A stretch of DNA of 61,294 nucleotides from Sphingomonas sp. SRS2. GTDB lineage: Bacteria; Pseudomonadota; Alphaproteobacteria; Sphingomonadales; Sphingomonadaceae. Under the pieces are notes generated by a model. The model searched no databases. It was not told where the DNA came from and worked only from the letters and a program-made list of their open reading frames with translations. The stretch is taken from NCBI RefSeq assembly GCF_000971055.1, contig NZ_LARW01000113.1, positions 1 through 61,294 on the forward strand, given 5' to 3'. The translations under genes were made by a program, and so were the position numbers. Below, piece by piece: positions 16,364 through 25,104 of this stretch; position 1 is the first letter of the stretch, and every line of letters begins with the position of its first letter.

Positions 16364-16418
16364 AAGGCTGGACCGTGAGCGTAGGTCGGTACGAGCCACG
16401 GCGAAGAAAGGAACGATC

Positions 16419-16613
16419 ATGCCGCAGTTGACCGGATTCGAGATCGCCAAGCGTGACAACGACTATCTGATTCACTTTAACACCGAGGACGGCAGCACAG
16501 TCGAATTGATCGCCAGTTTCGAGCAGATGGACCTGATCGCCGAGGAGATCGACCGGCAACTCGATGGCGACGAGGAAGCGGCTCTGTCGGTCAGCGACGG
16601 AGAACTTCCATGA
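16419..16613 (+). CDS. Small hypothetical protein
   Basis: A 64-residue acidic protein, MPQLTGFEIAKRDNDYLIHF onward, with a predicted short beta sheet followed by a helix (FEQMDLIAEEIDRQL). Start chosen for the AAAGGAA ribosome-binding site 6 bases upstream. The stop overlaps the next start by 4 bases, so it is coupled to a lipoprotein gene. I do not recognise the family. The upstream EcfG-like promoter suggests a stress-response role. Confidence 0.7.
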   Translation: MPQLTGFEIAKRDNDYLIHFNTEDGSTVELIASFEQMDLIAEEIDRQLDGDEEAALSVSDGELP

Positions 16614-16819
16614 TGCACCGGACGGCGGCGTTGCTGCTGGCCGGGCTTGCGGTCACCAGTTGCAACATGCGCCAGGACATGGCCGGTCCTAACAGTAGCG
16701 AAAGCAAGAACAACGACGCCAATATGGTTGAACCGGTCGATCAGACGCCGATAAGTTCGACACCAGGCGCCGCGCCCGACAACAGCCAGGTCGAACCGCG
16801 GGACCCAGTCACGCGCTGA
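16610..16819 (+). CDS. Small predicted lipoprotein
   Basis: A 69-residue protein with an N-terminal export signal and a lipobox-like LAVTSC, giving lipidation at Cys18. The mature part is short, polar and rich in Asn, Ser, Asp and Pro, probably unstructured. It overlaps the preceding small gene by 4 bases. Short Asn/Gly-rich lipoproteins like this recur in sphingomonads (two more lie near 40.7 and 41.6 kb) with no known function. Confidence 0.7.
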   Translation: MMHRTAALLLAGLAVTSCNMRQDMAGPNSSESKNNDANMVEPVDQTPISSTPGAAPDNSQVEPRDPVTR

Positions 16820-16892
16820 GCGGCGTCTCGGATGCCTTTGGTCCGACCGAGGCAGCTCCCGATAATGCCGACCTACAACATGCGCGATGCGA

Positions 16893-17278
16893 TCAACTGG
16901 CCCGGCACAACTGGGCTGACAAGGTTTGGGCCAAACGGATCCGCTAATCGGCTTCTCGCAGCGGGGGATATCCGCGTATCGGGCGGGAAGGGCCAACGCA
17001 TCATAGCCCGTGGTGAAAATATAGGGAATGCTATGGAGTGAGAGGGCGTCGGCAGCGGGAAACACTCGTTCGCCGTGCAGGTTTACGTCAAGCACGGCGG
17101 CACTCAGCTGACTGCCATGTTGTTCTATCAGCTCCAGCGCTTCGTCCACGGTTCCCGCAGGTCCGATTACTGCCGCGCCCTGACCTTCCAGGAACGAGGC
17201 GATATCGGCCGCGATCATGTACTCGTCTTCGACGACGAGCAGGCACCTTCCTTCAAGAATGCGGACTGGGTCAGGCAT
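16893..17278 (-). pseudogene. Response regulator receiver protein, frameshifted near its C-terminus
   Basis: A single receiver domain: acidic VVEDE near the N-terminus, phospho-acceptor Asp in AVLDVNLHGE, Thr in FTTGYDA and Lys in CEKPI. Straight after CEKPI the frame runs on for about 150 codons antisense to two small genes. If one base is restored near 16943, the reading becomes RIRLAQTLSAQLCRAS and then stops at 16893, exactly the final helix and length (about 128 residues) expected of this family. So a one-base deletion is likely here. The start at 17278 overlaps the kinase stop by 8 bases, showing they were co-translated partners. Confidence 0.75.
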
Positions 17279-18678
17279 TTTCCGCCCCCATAGATGCGAT
17301 CGAGATTGGCACAGCGATCGAACAACACACACCGTCCGGCTCGAATATCAGCCTGGTCTTCGCCCTCAGTTGATAGGGCAGCGCTCGTTCGATCAACTCG
17401 CTGCCATAGCCTTTGCGTCTGGCCGTACTGGGCGCGGGCATCGTTACGCCGCTCTCGCGCCATTCGAGTTCTACTACCGGCTTTGCCGGTCCCGGCTGGA
17501 TCCGCCAGTGGATGTCCAGCTTCGCCGGCGCCTGTGCCAGCGCGCCGTATTTAACCGCGTTCGTGGCCAATTCATGAAGAGCGAGACCGAGCGCCTGAGC
17601 AGACGTGGCGGGCAGAGCGACCGGCGGGCCGTCTATCTGGACCTTGCTGCTCGGGGAATTCCCGTCGCTGTGGGCAGCGAGTTCGGCGGCGATGAGCGTA
17701 TGGAGGTCGACGTCGTTATGATCGACGCGGGCAAGCAGGCTTTGCACCCGACCAAGCGCCCCGAGTCTGCTCTCGAACTCGGGTGCGAAGGTTTCGAGGG
17801 AGGTGCTTGATTGGACGGTCTGGCTGACGATCGACTGCACTACCGCCAGCAGGTTTCGGGTCCGATGCTGCAGCTCCGCCATCAGCACATCCTGCCGGTC
17901 CTTCAGTCCCCGCAGTTCGTGAATGTCGGTCATCGTCCCGACCCATTCGTCAGCGCCGAAGACCGCTCCCTCCAACGGCCGCGCGCGCGTCTGGTGCCAG
18001 CGATATTCCCCGTCGGCCTGACGGTATATCCGGTGTTCGACATAATATTCCCTGCTCGCCCGTGCTGCCTCCCAAGCGCCCTGCGTTAGGTCCCGGTCGT
18101 CCGGATGGACCGCATTGAGCCAGCCGAACCGCAGGCTGTCTTCAAGGCTCAGGCCGGTGAACTCGATCCATTGCGGGCTGCCCCATGCGGAGGCCATCCG
18201 GGAGAGTCCTGAACACGAGTTGCGGTATGCTCGTGGCGAGCAGCCGGAAGCGCTCTTCGCTTTCGCGGATCCGCGCCTCCGCGTAATGTTGCTCGGTACG
18301 GTCGCGCGTGATCTTCACAAAACCCTCTGCCGCGGCCTCTAGCGGCATCAGCAATCCGGACGCCCAGAATTGCGATCCGTCTTTGCGCTGGTGCCAGCGT
18401 TCGTCGAGCGCGCTGCCGGTGGTGCGCGCCTGGTGCCGCTCCAGATCAGGAGCGCCGGCGTCACGATCTTCAGGCGTGAAGATCCGGTCAGCGGAGCCTC
18501 CGATCATATCCTGCTCGTTAAAGCCGAAGAGGCGCTCGGCGCCGATATTCCAGCTGGTCGCGATTCCGTGAACATCGGTCGTGAAGATGGCAAAATCGGT
18601 CGTGCTGGAGATGATCGCCTCGAACAGCTCTTCCCTCGGCGGTGGTCCCGCATGCTCTGGCGCATCGCTTTTCGTCAA
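17271..18678 (-). pseudogene. HWE-family PAS sensor histidine kinase, split by a frameshift
   Basis: Two adjacent frames together form one kinase. Frame one (from 18678) encodes a PAS domain (FAIFTTDVHGIATSWNIGAE) and the first part of a second (SEERFRLLATSIPQLVFRTLPDG). The second PAS then continues in another frame (WGSPQWIEFTGLSLEDS), followed by the HWE phospho-acceptor box ELQHRTRNLLAVVQS and an ATPase domain with LALHELATNAVKYGAL. The shift lies between 18186 and 18198, where removing one base restores the family sequence. No membrane segments are seen, so the sensor was cytosolic. The partner receiver gene overlaps its 3' end and is also frameshifted. Confidence 0.8.
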
Positions 18679-18983
18679 TGCCCGAGCCCGTTGAAGTGGC
18701 CAGGCGGGCTAGAATTTCGAACGGGCATCAGGGCTGTCCTCCTTGGCTGCGAGGTAGGCAGCGAGCCTGGGAGCGTCATTCACATAGGTCAGGGGCAGCG
18801 CGAGCGATGGCTGGCCGACGCAAGTCAGGCTGGTGCTCAGTTGATCATGAGGCAGGCAGGCCTCGTGCCTGCCGAAGCGTCCGGCGTGCTAATGCCACGT
18901 TCGAACGCGATGGCCGACATAGGCGAAGGCGAGCAGGCGCGAGATCGAGGATCGGTGATCCTTGTATTTGCCGGAGTCGAACA
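18679..18983. other. Intergenic stretch, no gene seen
   Basis: About 305 bases between the leftward kinase remnant and a rightward small gene. Frames through it have no recognisable protein pattern, and I see no clear promoter consensus or strong hairpin. It must hold promoters for both neighbours. Confidence 0.5.
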
Positions 18984-19196
18984 ATGGCCAAGCCTCCCCC
19001 CGCAACCCCTAACTCCGACATCGACGGGGTCGATCGCGATTGGCGCCCAGGCTTGGTCTCGCGCGACACGTCACCTGATCCTGGGAAGATGCTCAAGGAT
19101 GCGCAGGACCAGTCGAAGGGGAGGCCCGACCAGAGCCCACCTCTTGGCGCATCCGGAGCCGATCTGCCGAAGCCGGATGACCGTGACCAGCGCTAG
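18984..19196 (+). CDS. Small hypothetical protein
   Basis: A 70-residue hydrophilic protein, MAKPPPATPNSDIDGVDRDW onward, rich in Pro, Asp and Ser and probably disordered. It has a GGAG ribosome-binding site about 7 bases before the ATG. No known domain is recognised. The 3' end approaches the convergent peptidase gene at 19235. Moderately supported by the ribosome-binding site and composition only. Confidence 0.5.
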   Translation: MAKPPPATPNSDIDGVDRDWRPGLVSRDTSPDPGKMLKDAQDQSKGRPDQSPPLGASGADLPKPDDRDQR

Positions 19197-19234
19197 CCCA
19201 TTTTGGGCGATGCGAATATCGCGTCTTGATGAGG

Positions 19235-19996
19235 TCAGCGGGCCGCTGTCGTGACCCTGGCGATCCCGGCTTGCAGAAGCCGCGCCGTCTCGATCGGCGC
19301 CGCGAATGACGTGCCGGTTCCCACCACCTGCCCTCCATTCGCCAGGCTGGTCGGCACGTCGACGCCGCGGCGCCAGACATAATGGTAATGCAGTCCCGCC
19401 TGGCTGTCGGGCCTGTTGGTCATCGGCCAAGGATTGCCCGCGCTGTCCAGAGCTCCCACCAGCACCGTCGTAGGATATCCCGCGCGCGCCATCCGCAGGT
19501 TGCCGGGTGCGCTGTGTCCGTCGTTTCCGGCGGCCAGGATCACCGGGATGCCGTTGCCGGCCGCTGCGCTTATCGCCGCGACGATTTCATCATCGTCAGC
19601 CAGCGCCAGCGAAATATTGATGGCATCGACCCGCAACGCCGTAGCTTGCCGGATCGCCGCTGCGATCGGGTGCGGCGAAGGTTGGCATGGAGGATTCTTG
19701 CCGGCTGGACATCCGGAGGGATCGTCGACGCGCAGCGACACGATCCTGACATTGCGCCGTAATTCATGTGCGAGGATGGTGGCGACCATGGTGCCATGGT
19801 CATAGCGGGGTCGGAACGGCGCCCTCGCGACCGGCCCCGCCACATCATATTCGGCGACCACCAGATCCCGGAGTTCAGCAGTTCGCGCGACGCCGCTGTC
19901 GATTACGGCAACGAGCGGCGCGGTAGCCTGGCCAGGGGTTGAAGACAGAAGGAGGGGGAAGAGGAGGAGAGCGATCAGAGCTAAGTTCGTGCGCAT
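19235..19996 (-). CDS. Secreted S8-family (subtilisin-like) serine peptidase
   Basis: A 253-residue exported protein. A signal peptide (MRTNLALIALLLFPLLLSS) leads directly into the catalytic domain: Asp in VAVIDSGVA, His in YDHGTMVA, oxyanion Asn in LAAGNDGH and Ser in GTGTSFAAPIE. There is no propeptide of the usual subtilisin type and the domain is at the small end for the family. I placed the start at 19996, where the signal peptide begins; the longer frame to 20077 adds non-signal residues. A second S8 peptidase is encoded at 29175. Confidence 0.85.
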   Translation of the reverse strand: MRTNLALIALLLFPLLLSSTPGQATAPLVAVIDSGVARTAELRDLVVAEYDVAGPVARAPFRPRYDHGTMVATILAHELRRNVRIVSLRVDDPSGCPAGKNPPCQPSPHPIAAAIRQATALRVDAINISLALADDDEIVAAISAAAGNGIPVILAAGNDGHSAPGNLRMARAGYPTTVLVGALDSAGNPWPMTNRPDSQAGLHYHYVWRRGVDVPTSLANGGQVVGTGTSFAAPIETARLLQAGIARVTTAAR

Positions 19997-20128
19997 AATC
20001 CAACGGACCGGCGGCTGCCGGTGAGCAAGGCGGCCATGGCCGCTGATAGAGAGCGTTGCCAACCGAATGGCGAGCAACCGGACGAGCTCCTGTAACGGCG
20101 ATCAAATTGCTGTTTTGCCGCCATGGAA

Positions 20129-20153
20129 GGAACGTTGAGGCAGAGCGCTCGTT
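20129..20153 (+). promoter_or_regulatory. EcfG promoter, exact consensus
   Basis: GGAAC at 20129-20133, 16 bases, CGTT at 20150-20153: an exact match to the alphaproteobacterial general-stress sigma promoter. The downstream start codon is 36 bases from the -10 element, a normal leader length. Confidence 0.7.
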
Positions 20154-20188
20154 ATGAGCGTCCCTCCTAAGTCATTGGAGAATAACAT

Positions 20189-20743
20189 ATGTTTAAAGTA
20201 ATCACAACGGCAGGCGCTGCTGTTTTGATGGGCGTGGCCGCCATGGCCTATGCCCAAAGCGCAGGATCGACTTCATCGGGTAGCACGGGCTCTGTCGGTA
20301 GCGGAGGCACCTCCGGAACGATGGGCAGCGGCACTTCGCCCACCGGGTCGTCGACCGGCACTGGAGACAGCGCGATGGGCTCGCCCGGTGCGGGCGGTTA
20401 TGGCGCCTCGGGCAGCGGTTCCAGCGGAGTCGGCACCCCCGGCACGACGGGTTCGGGCATGGCCACGGGGTCCGGTTCCAGTACGTCGGGCAGCGGAACC
20501 GGCAGCACGGGGACGACCGGTTCGGGCACGGCATCAGGTTCCGGCTATGGAACGTCGGGCACCGGTTCCACTGGAGCCGGAAGCATGGGCACGGCCGGTT
20601 CGGGTACGACCGGTTCGGGCACAGCCTCGGGCGCCGGCTACGGCGCGTCGGGCAGCGGATCATATGGCGCAAACAGCACCGGTTCCGGCTCGGGCGGCAC
20701 CTCGGGTGCGGGTAGCTATCAGCAGGCGGGCGAACGCGGCTGA
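20189..20743 (+). CDS. Exported Gly/Ser/Thr-rich low-complexity protein
   Basis: A 184-residue protein with a signal peptide (MFKVITTAGAAVLMGVAAMA, cleavage after AYA-Q). The mature part is almost wholly Gly, Ser, Thr and Ala in loose repeats such as GSGTASGSGYG, GTSGTGSTGAG and GSGTASGAGYG, with a Tyr about every 25-30 residues in the later part. It ends in YQQAGERG. Such a chain should be disordered and surface-exposed or periplasmic. It has a GGAG ribosome-binding site and an exact EcfG promoter, so it is probably a stress-induced envelope protein. No domain family is recognised. Confidence 0.75.
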   Translation: MFKVITTAGAAVLMGVAAMAYAQSAGSTSSGSTGSVGSGGTSGTMGSGTSPTGSSTGTGDSAMGSPGAGGYGASGSGSSGVGTPGTTGSGMATGSGSSTSGSGTGSTGTTGSGTASGSGYGTSGTGSTGAGSMGTAGSGTTGSGTASGAGYGASGSGSYGANSTGSGSGGTSGAGSYQQAGERG

Positions 20744-20795
20744 CACACTATCAGCGGTGCGCACTCAAGCAATTCAGCTCCCACGTCGATCGGCG

Positions 20796-22136
20796 GTGAA
20801 GTCATTGTGCTTCACCGCCGGTTTGATGCTGGCCGTCGCGGTGTCACCCGGATGTTCGTCACCAACGCACCGTGCCAGTCTCAGCGAGCAGCGAGACGAC
20901 CTCCGACGCCAGATCGAGACCGGGCTTACCGACGAGGGGCTGCCGCAGCCGATTCTCGCCTTTTACGCCCGTCGCGGATTTGCCCCGCTTTGGGTGGGTG
21001 AGCGTGGAGTGACCCCTGCGGGCAAGGCGTTGCTGGCAACCTTCGCTTTGGCGGGCGCCGAGGGACTGAACCCCGCGGACTATCCGAGCGACGAGCTGGT
21101 GTCCGATGTGGGCGGGCCTGCTAGGCTCGAAGCGGCGTTGACCAAGGCGCTGGTCGCTTATCTGCGTGACCGCATGCGCTCGCCGGAAGGCACGATCTAT
21201 TATGTCGACGACGCCGTGCCCAGGCGCGAGGCCGATCCCCAGGCGATAATGGGTGCTGTGGCGAGCGGAGTGCCGTTGGAGCACGCACTGGCCGCGCTTG
21301 CACCGCCCAACGCTTTATACCGCCAGCTGCGCGAGGCGCTTGCAGACTATCGCAGTGGCAGGCTGGCGATATCGGATATGCGAACGAAAGCGCGCGATGA
21401 AGGTGATGTCGAACGCCTGATAATCTTGAACATGCAGCGGACGCGTGACCTTCCCGCCATGTCGCGCGGCCGCTACCTGATCGTCGATACCGCCGCCGCG
21501 CGCCTGCTCATGATCGAGGACGGCCATATACGCGACCAGATGCGCATCATCATCGGCAAGCCCGAAGAGCAGACGCCGGACATGGCAGGCGAGATTCGTT
21601 TCGCCGTGCTCAACCCCTATTGGAACCTGCCGCCTGATCTGGCGAGGAAGCGCGCAGCACGTGTCATCGAGGCGGGACCGGCAGTCCTGGACGCGGAGCG
21701 GATCGAGCTCTTGTCCGGATGGGACGACAGTGCGCGCCGCCTCCATCCCGCTGATGTCGATTGGAGCGCGGTCGCCGCAGGCACGCAGACTTTGCGCATG
21801 CGGCAGCTCCCCGGCGAACGGAATATGATGGGGAAGATGAAGTTCATGCTACCGAACCGGCTCGGCATCTATCTTCATGACACGCCCGCCAAAGCCGCAT
21901 TCTTGAAAGCCGATCGGCGATTGAGCTCAGGCTGCGTCCGGGTGGAAGATGCCGAACGCCTGGCGCGCTGGCTGTTCGGAGGAGATGTGCCGCGAGCTGG
22001 GACGAAGCCCGAATGGCGCGCCGATTTGCCGCATCCGGTCCCCGTCTACATTCTCTACCTTACCGCCTTTCCTGGCGGCAGCGGCTTGCTTCTCAGACCC
22101 GACATCTATGATCGGGATCGCCAGCCGTCGACCTGA
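20796..22136 (+). CDS. Murein L,D-transpeptidase (YkuD domain)
   Basis: About 446 residues from a GTG start; an ATG lies nearby at 20826. A short hydrophobic N-terminus with a possible lipidation Cys (SPGCSSP) suggests export to the periplasm. The N-terminal half contains the scaffold of YcbB-like enzymes (ILAFYARRGFAPLWVG, a peptidoglycan-binding-like segment). The YkuD domain starts at about RGRYLIVDTAAARLLM and carries the catalytic SSGCVRVED (Cys near residue 380) with LHDTP upstream. It would form 3-3 cross-links or attach proteins to peptidoglycan. A long in-frame extension upstream is only the shifted reading of the Gly/Ser-rich gene. Confidence 0.85.
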   Translation: MKSLCFTAGLMLAVAVSPGCSSPTHRASLSEQRDDLRRQIETGLTDEGLPQPILAFYARRGFAPLWVGERGVTPAGKALLATFALAGAEGLNPADYPSDELVSDVGGPARLEAALTKALVAYLRDRMRSPEGTIYYVDDAVPRREADPQAIMGAVASGVPLEHALAALAPPNALYRQLREALADYRSGRLAISDMRTKARDEGDVERLIILNMQRTRDLPAMSRGRYLIVDTAAARLLMIEDGHIRDQMRIIIGKPEEQTPDMAGEIRFAVLNPYWNLPPDLARKRAARVIEAGPAVLDAERIELLSGWDDSARRLHPADVDWSAVAAGTQTLRMRQLPGERNMMGKMKFMLPNRLGIYLHDTPAKAAFLKADRRLSSGCVRVEDAERLARWLFGGDVPRAGTKPEWRADLPHPVPVYILYLTAFPGGSGLLLRPDIYDRDRQPST

Positions 22137-22328
22137 CGGACCTTTACCGCCTCATTGTTTCGATACCGTGAGTGAGGTCGTGTCGATCAGTCTGGAGCGT
22201 GCTGCCTCTCCACGTCCGCCCGCCGGAACATCGTTCGCAAACACCACCGGCGAGCAGCAGGAGCGGACGTGACTCGGCCAAGCCCATGCTTGGCAAGCTG
22301 TGTGATCGGCGATCCCCGTTTTGCAGGG

Positions 22329-22940
22329 TCAGCAGGCCGCGCCGGGCTGAAGCTCTGCCTCAGCTTCCCCAGCCGCCGGCAGCGCAGCGATAACCGCCAA
22401 TCTGAAGCGTTTTGCTATGGTGGAAATACCATGTGCGTTCGGATGGAGCCGATCGCGCAGGCAGTATGTCCGGCTTCCGAACATGCCTCTTGGGAGGAAG
22501 GAGGCGCACCGGATGGCATGTTTGTTCGACAGGTCCTGATAGACCGCCGCGCATGCGCGGCCGAAAGCGCCGAAGAAGACCGGCGCCTCGATGGTCGCAA
22601 GCAGCACCGGAATCCCATTCCGCTTCAGCTCGGCGATGATGGCATCGAGATTGGCCCTGATCGTCTTGAGCGAGGTTCTCCGCAGCAGATCATTCGCGCC
22701 AAGCTGAACGATCGCCAGATCCGGTCTCTCGGCGAGATGCTCCAACACCTGGGGCAGCCGGGCGAGAGCATCGCTGGTGGTGTCTCCCGAAACGCCGGCG
22801 TTGATCACGCGGATGCCGGCCTGGTGGGTCTGCATCTGAACTTCCAGCTGGGCGGCGAAGCTTTGCGATGGCTCGACGCCATAGCCGGCGATCAGGCTGT
22901 CGCCGAAGGCCAGGATGACCGGCGCGGTCACGTCGTCCAC
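22329..22940 (-). CDS. GDSL/SGNH-family esterase (arylesterase/TesA-like)
   Basis: About 203 residues. Block I is AFGDSLIAGYGV with the nucleophile Ser, block II NAGVSGDTT, block III QLGANDLLR and block V DRLHPNAHG with the Asp-His pair, so the active site is complete. Relatives hydrolyse thioesters or aryl esters, usually in the periplasm, but no signal peptide is visible. The start is uncertain: GTG at 22940 or 22931, or an ATG at 23063 that adds about 40 residues without family resemblance. Confidence 0.8.
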   Translation of the reverse strand: MDDVTAPVILAFGDSLIAGYGVEPSQSFAAQLEVQMQTHQAGIRVINAGVSGDTTSDALARLPQVLEHLAERPDLAIVQLGANDLLRRTSLKTIRANLDAIIAELKRNGIPVLLATIEAPVFFGAFGRACAAVYQDLSNKHAIRCASFLPRGMFGSRTYCLRDRLHPNAHGISTIAKRFRLAVIAALPAAGEAEAELQPGAAC

Positions 22941-23114
22941 TCCGCCGGGCAGGGGGCGGCCCTCGCCCTGGAGCTTCGTTGTGGCGAGGGGCCCCCGTCG
23001 GGCTGCAAAGACACCGGATAAGGAATAATCATGCGTTCGACCGATGGTTTGTTTGCAAAACAAAAGGCGGCGGCGCGTATGCCATGCAACACCACGCCTG
23101 CCGCCGGAGTTGGT

Positions 23115-23378
23115 TCACGGATCGCCGGCCTGGCTTTCAGGACGAGTTCGCTGGCTATTGGAGCCAGCGCGACCAACGAGATCATCCCTGCCGCTTGCAG
23201 CGCTTCGGTACATCGCTGCGGAAAGCCCGCCCGCAAGCAGCACGGTAAGTCCGACGCCGAAGATGGTGGCGATGATCTCGTGCCGATGCATGGGGCCGGG
23301 TCCGGCCGACAGAAAGCCCAGCGCGGCGATCACCGCGACAATGGCGGCCAAGGTCGTCCATGCCATCAGCACGGCCAT
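23115..23378 (-). CDS. Small two-helix membrane protein
   Basis: An 87-residue protein with two hydrophobic segments (MAWTTLAAIVAVIAALGFL and IFGVGLTVLLAGGLSAAMY) separated by a GPGPMHRHE loop, then a polar basic tail. An ATG at 23441 would add 21 residues. I do not recognise the family. It lies between the esterase and a small hydrophilic protein gene, all leftward. Confidence 0.55.
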   Translation of the reverse strand: MAVLMAWTTLAAIVAVIAALGFLSAGPGPMHRHEIIATIFGVGLTVLLAGGLSAAMYRSAASGRDDLVGRAGSNSQRTRPESQAGDP

Positions 23379-23437
23379 CGATGGGCCCTGCTTTTTTCGA
23401 TCTGTTTGCGGACGGCGTTGGATATATGGGCGCGCGC

Positions 23438-23716
23438 TCATCCCTTCCGCGTCGCGGCTTCGCGCGCGCCCTCCTGCTCGTCGACCTTCTGTTCACCAAG
23501 CTGGCCGGCGCCGTGATAGCCGATCTCGGACTGGCCGCCATGGCCCATGAAGTCGCTGGGCGAATGATGGGGTTTCTTGCCCCGGTGTGGATTGGGGTAG
23601 GCGCCGCCACCGCTCTCGCCGGCCGCCGTCCGTCCCGACGGACGTTCACTCACGCCATCGGAGTGAACGCGATCACCGTTCCTTCCGTTCGCCTGCATTG
23701 GGCTCTTTCCCGACAT
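23438..23716 (-). CDS. Small hydrophilic hypothetical protein
   Basis: A 92-residue Gly/His-rich protein, MSGKSPMQANGRNGDRVHSD onward, with PHHSPSDFMGHGGQSEIGYHG and a C-terminal acidic stretch (QLGEQKVDEQEG). A strong AAAGGAGAC ribosome-binding site lies 8 bases upstream of 23716. The GHGGQSEIGYHG segment recurs in small uncharacterised sphingomonad proteins (from memory). No function can be assigned. Confidence 0.7.
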   Translation of the reverse strand: MSGKSPMQANGRNGDRVHSDGVSERPSGRTAAGESGGGAYPNPHRGKKPHHSPSDFMGHGGQSEIGYHGAGQLGEQKVDEQEGAREAATRKG

Positions 23717-23776
23717 TTCTCGTCTCCTTTCGTACAACTGGATCTATCTTTCCGCCCTCGTCTGCGGCGTTGAAAA

Positions 23777-24568
23777 TCATCCGAAGATGGTGTCGAGGAA
23801 CATCATGGCGGCCAGTCCCGTCATGAGGCCCGATCCCAACCGGCCGCCGCCAGCGATCCGGGCATGTGCGTCCGGTATGATATCGGCCGCGACGACATAG
23901 ATCATCGCCCCTGCCGCCAGGCCCAGACCCCACGGCAGAAAGGCCTGGGCCGCAGTGACGATGCTGACACCGATGAGGCCGGCGACGGGCTCGACCAGGC
24001 CGGACGCGAGCGCCGCGAGGATCGCTTTCCGCCGGCTGTACCCGACCGTCATCAGCGCCACTGCGATGGCCAGACCCTCGGGCATGTTCTGCAGCCCGAT
24101 ACCAAGCGCGGTCATTCGTCCTTGCTCGAAATCGCCGCCGCCGAAGCTGACGCCAACCGCCATGCCTTCGGGAAAATTGTGGAGCGTTATCGCTGCCACC
24201 AGCAACCAGATTCTGCGGATCGACGCGCTGGCGGCGATCCCCGGGGGGCCCAGGCCGAGCCGGTCGAGCGGCGGAAGGCGTCGGTTCAGTTCGGCGATCG
24301 CCAACGCGCCCAGCAGCACCGCCGCAACAACCTGTCCGGACGCGGCGATACGCCCCGCGCCCTGATTCCTGGCCACCTCGATGGCCGGGATGATCAGGGA
24401 GAAAAAGGACGCGGCCAGCATCACGCCTGCAGCGAAACCGAGGAGCAGGTTTTGCTGCTCCTCGGTTGGCCGTCGGAGCCCCAGGAGCGGAATAGCTCCG
24501 ACGACCGTCGCCAAACCGGCGATCAGGCTGGCGGTGGCGCCCGCCAAAATGATCGATCCGGTATCCAT
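23777..24568 (-). CDS. ZIP-family divalent-metal transporter
   Basis: A 263-residue inner-membrane protein with about eight hydrophobic segments. The two metal-site helices carry HNFPEG (with preceding AAITL) and QNMPEG, the signature of ZupT-like bacterial ZIP transporters; the second motif has Gln where many have His. It should import zinc, manganese or iron. The start at 24568 lies 4 bases after the ferritin-like gene stop, so it is the third gene of the manganese catalase operon. Manganese supply to the catalase is a reasonable inference. Confidence 0.87.
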   Translation of the reverse strand: MDTGSIILAGATASLIAGLATVVGAIPLLGLRRPTEEQQNLLLGFAAGVMLAASFFSLIIPAIEVARNQGAGRIAASGQVVAAVLLGALAIAELNRRLPPLDRLGLGPPGIAASASIRRIWLLVAAITLHNFPEGMAVGVSFGGGDFEQGRMTALGIGLQNMPEGLAIAVALMTVGYSRRKAILAALASGLVEPVAGLIGVSIVTAAQAFLPWGLGLAAGAMIYVVAADIIPDAHARIAGGGRLGSGLMTGLAAMMFLDTIFG

Positions 24569-24572
24569 ATTC

Positions 24573-25094
24573 TCAATGGCTCGCAGTTTCTCCAGCCGCT
24601 GCGAGCGACACATATTTACGCACTACAATCGGCAGGGTCTTCTCGATCCAGGCCGCCATGGCTTGTTCCTCTCGCAGCGTCTGACGGAGAACGGGCAGGG
24701 CGGTCTGATAGCCAGCATCTTCCGCCATCACGATCAGAGCCGAATAGCTGGCGATCTCGAAATTCTCGAAAGCGAAGTTGGCGAAGCTGTTCTTGAGTAT
24801 CTCGTCCGACGCCAGGCTATGGCCGAGAGCGGCAAGATTTCCCGTGAAGGCCATTGCGAGATATTTCAGCTTCGACGGATCTTCACCAAGCTCGTCCAAT
24901 ATCCGCTCGAGCCGCTCAATCTGCGCTTCCGTCTCGCCGCGATGGACGCGAAGCTGTTGTTCGACATCTGCATAGTTGGCGAGATGCTCAATCTGCCTGT
25001 CCATCAGCGAAAGCGCCTGATGTTCCAACGCGTGCGCATTGCGCAGGCCATCGACGAATATGTCTCGCGAACTGCTTTCGACCATGGTCGCCAT
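24573..25094 (-). CDS. Ferritin-like DUF892/YciF-family protein
   Basis: A 173-residue all-helical protein of the YciE/YciF group. Characteristic are the N-terminal DIFVDGLRNAHALEHQAL, repeated Glu/His-bearing helices (HRGETEAQIERLE) and the terminal REEQAMAAWIEKTLP. Members form ferritin-like four-helix bundles with di-metal sites and are typically stress-induced. It lies 10 bases after manganese catalase and 4 before the ZIP transporter in one leftward operon, implying a shared role in metal handling and peroxide defence. Confidence 0.87.
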   Translation of the reverse strand: MATMVESSSRDIFVDGLRNAHALEHQALSLMDRQIEHLANYADVEQQLRVHRGETEAQIERLERILDELGEDPSKLKYLAMAFTGNLAALGHSLASDEILKNSFANFAFENFEIASYSALIVMAEDAGYQTALPVLRQTLREEQAMAAWIEKTLPIVVRKYVSLAAAGETASH

Positions 25095-25104
25095 TTCGCT
25101 CTCC

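Noticed and set aside
16472-16892. Run-on of the response regulator frame as a real C-terminal extension
   Set aside because: It lies antisense to two small genes, and a one-base correction yields a normal receiver end at 16893.
20250-20795. Long in-frame extension upstream of the L,D-transpeptidase
   Set aside because: It is the shifted reading of the Gly/Ser/Thr-rich gene (Arg/Ala/Pro-rich artefact of repetitive GC codons); the real protein begins near 20796.
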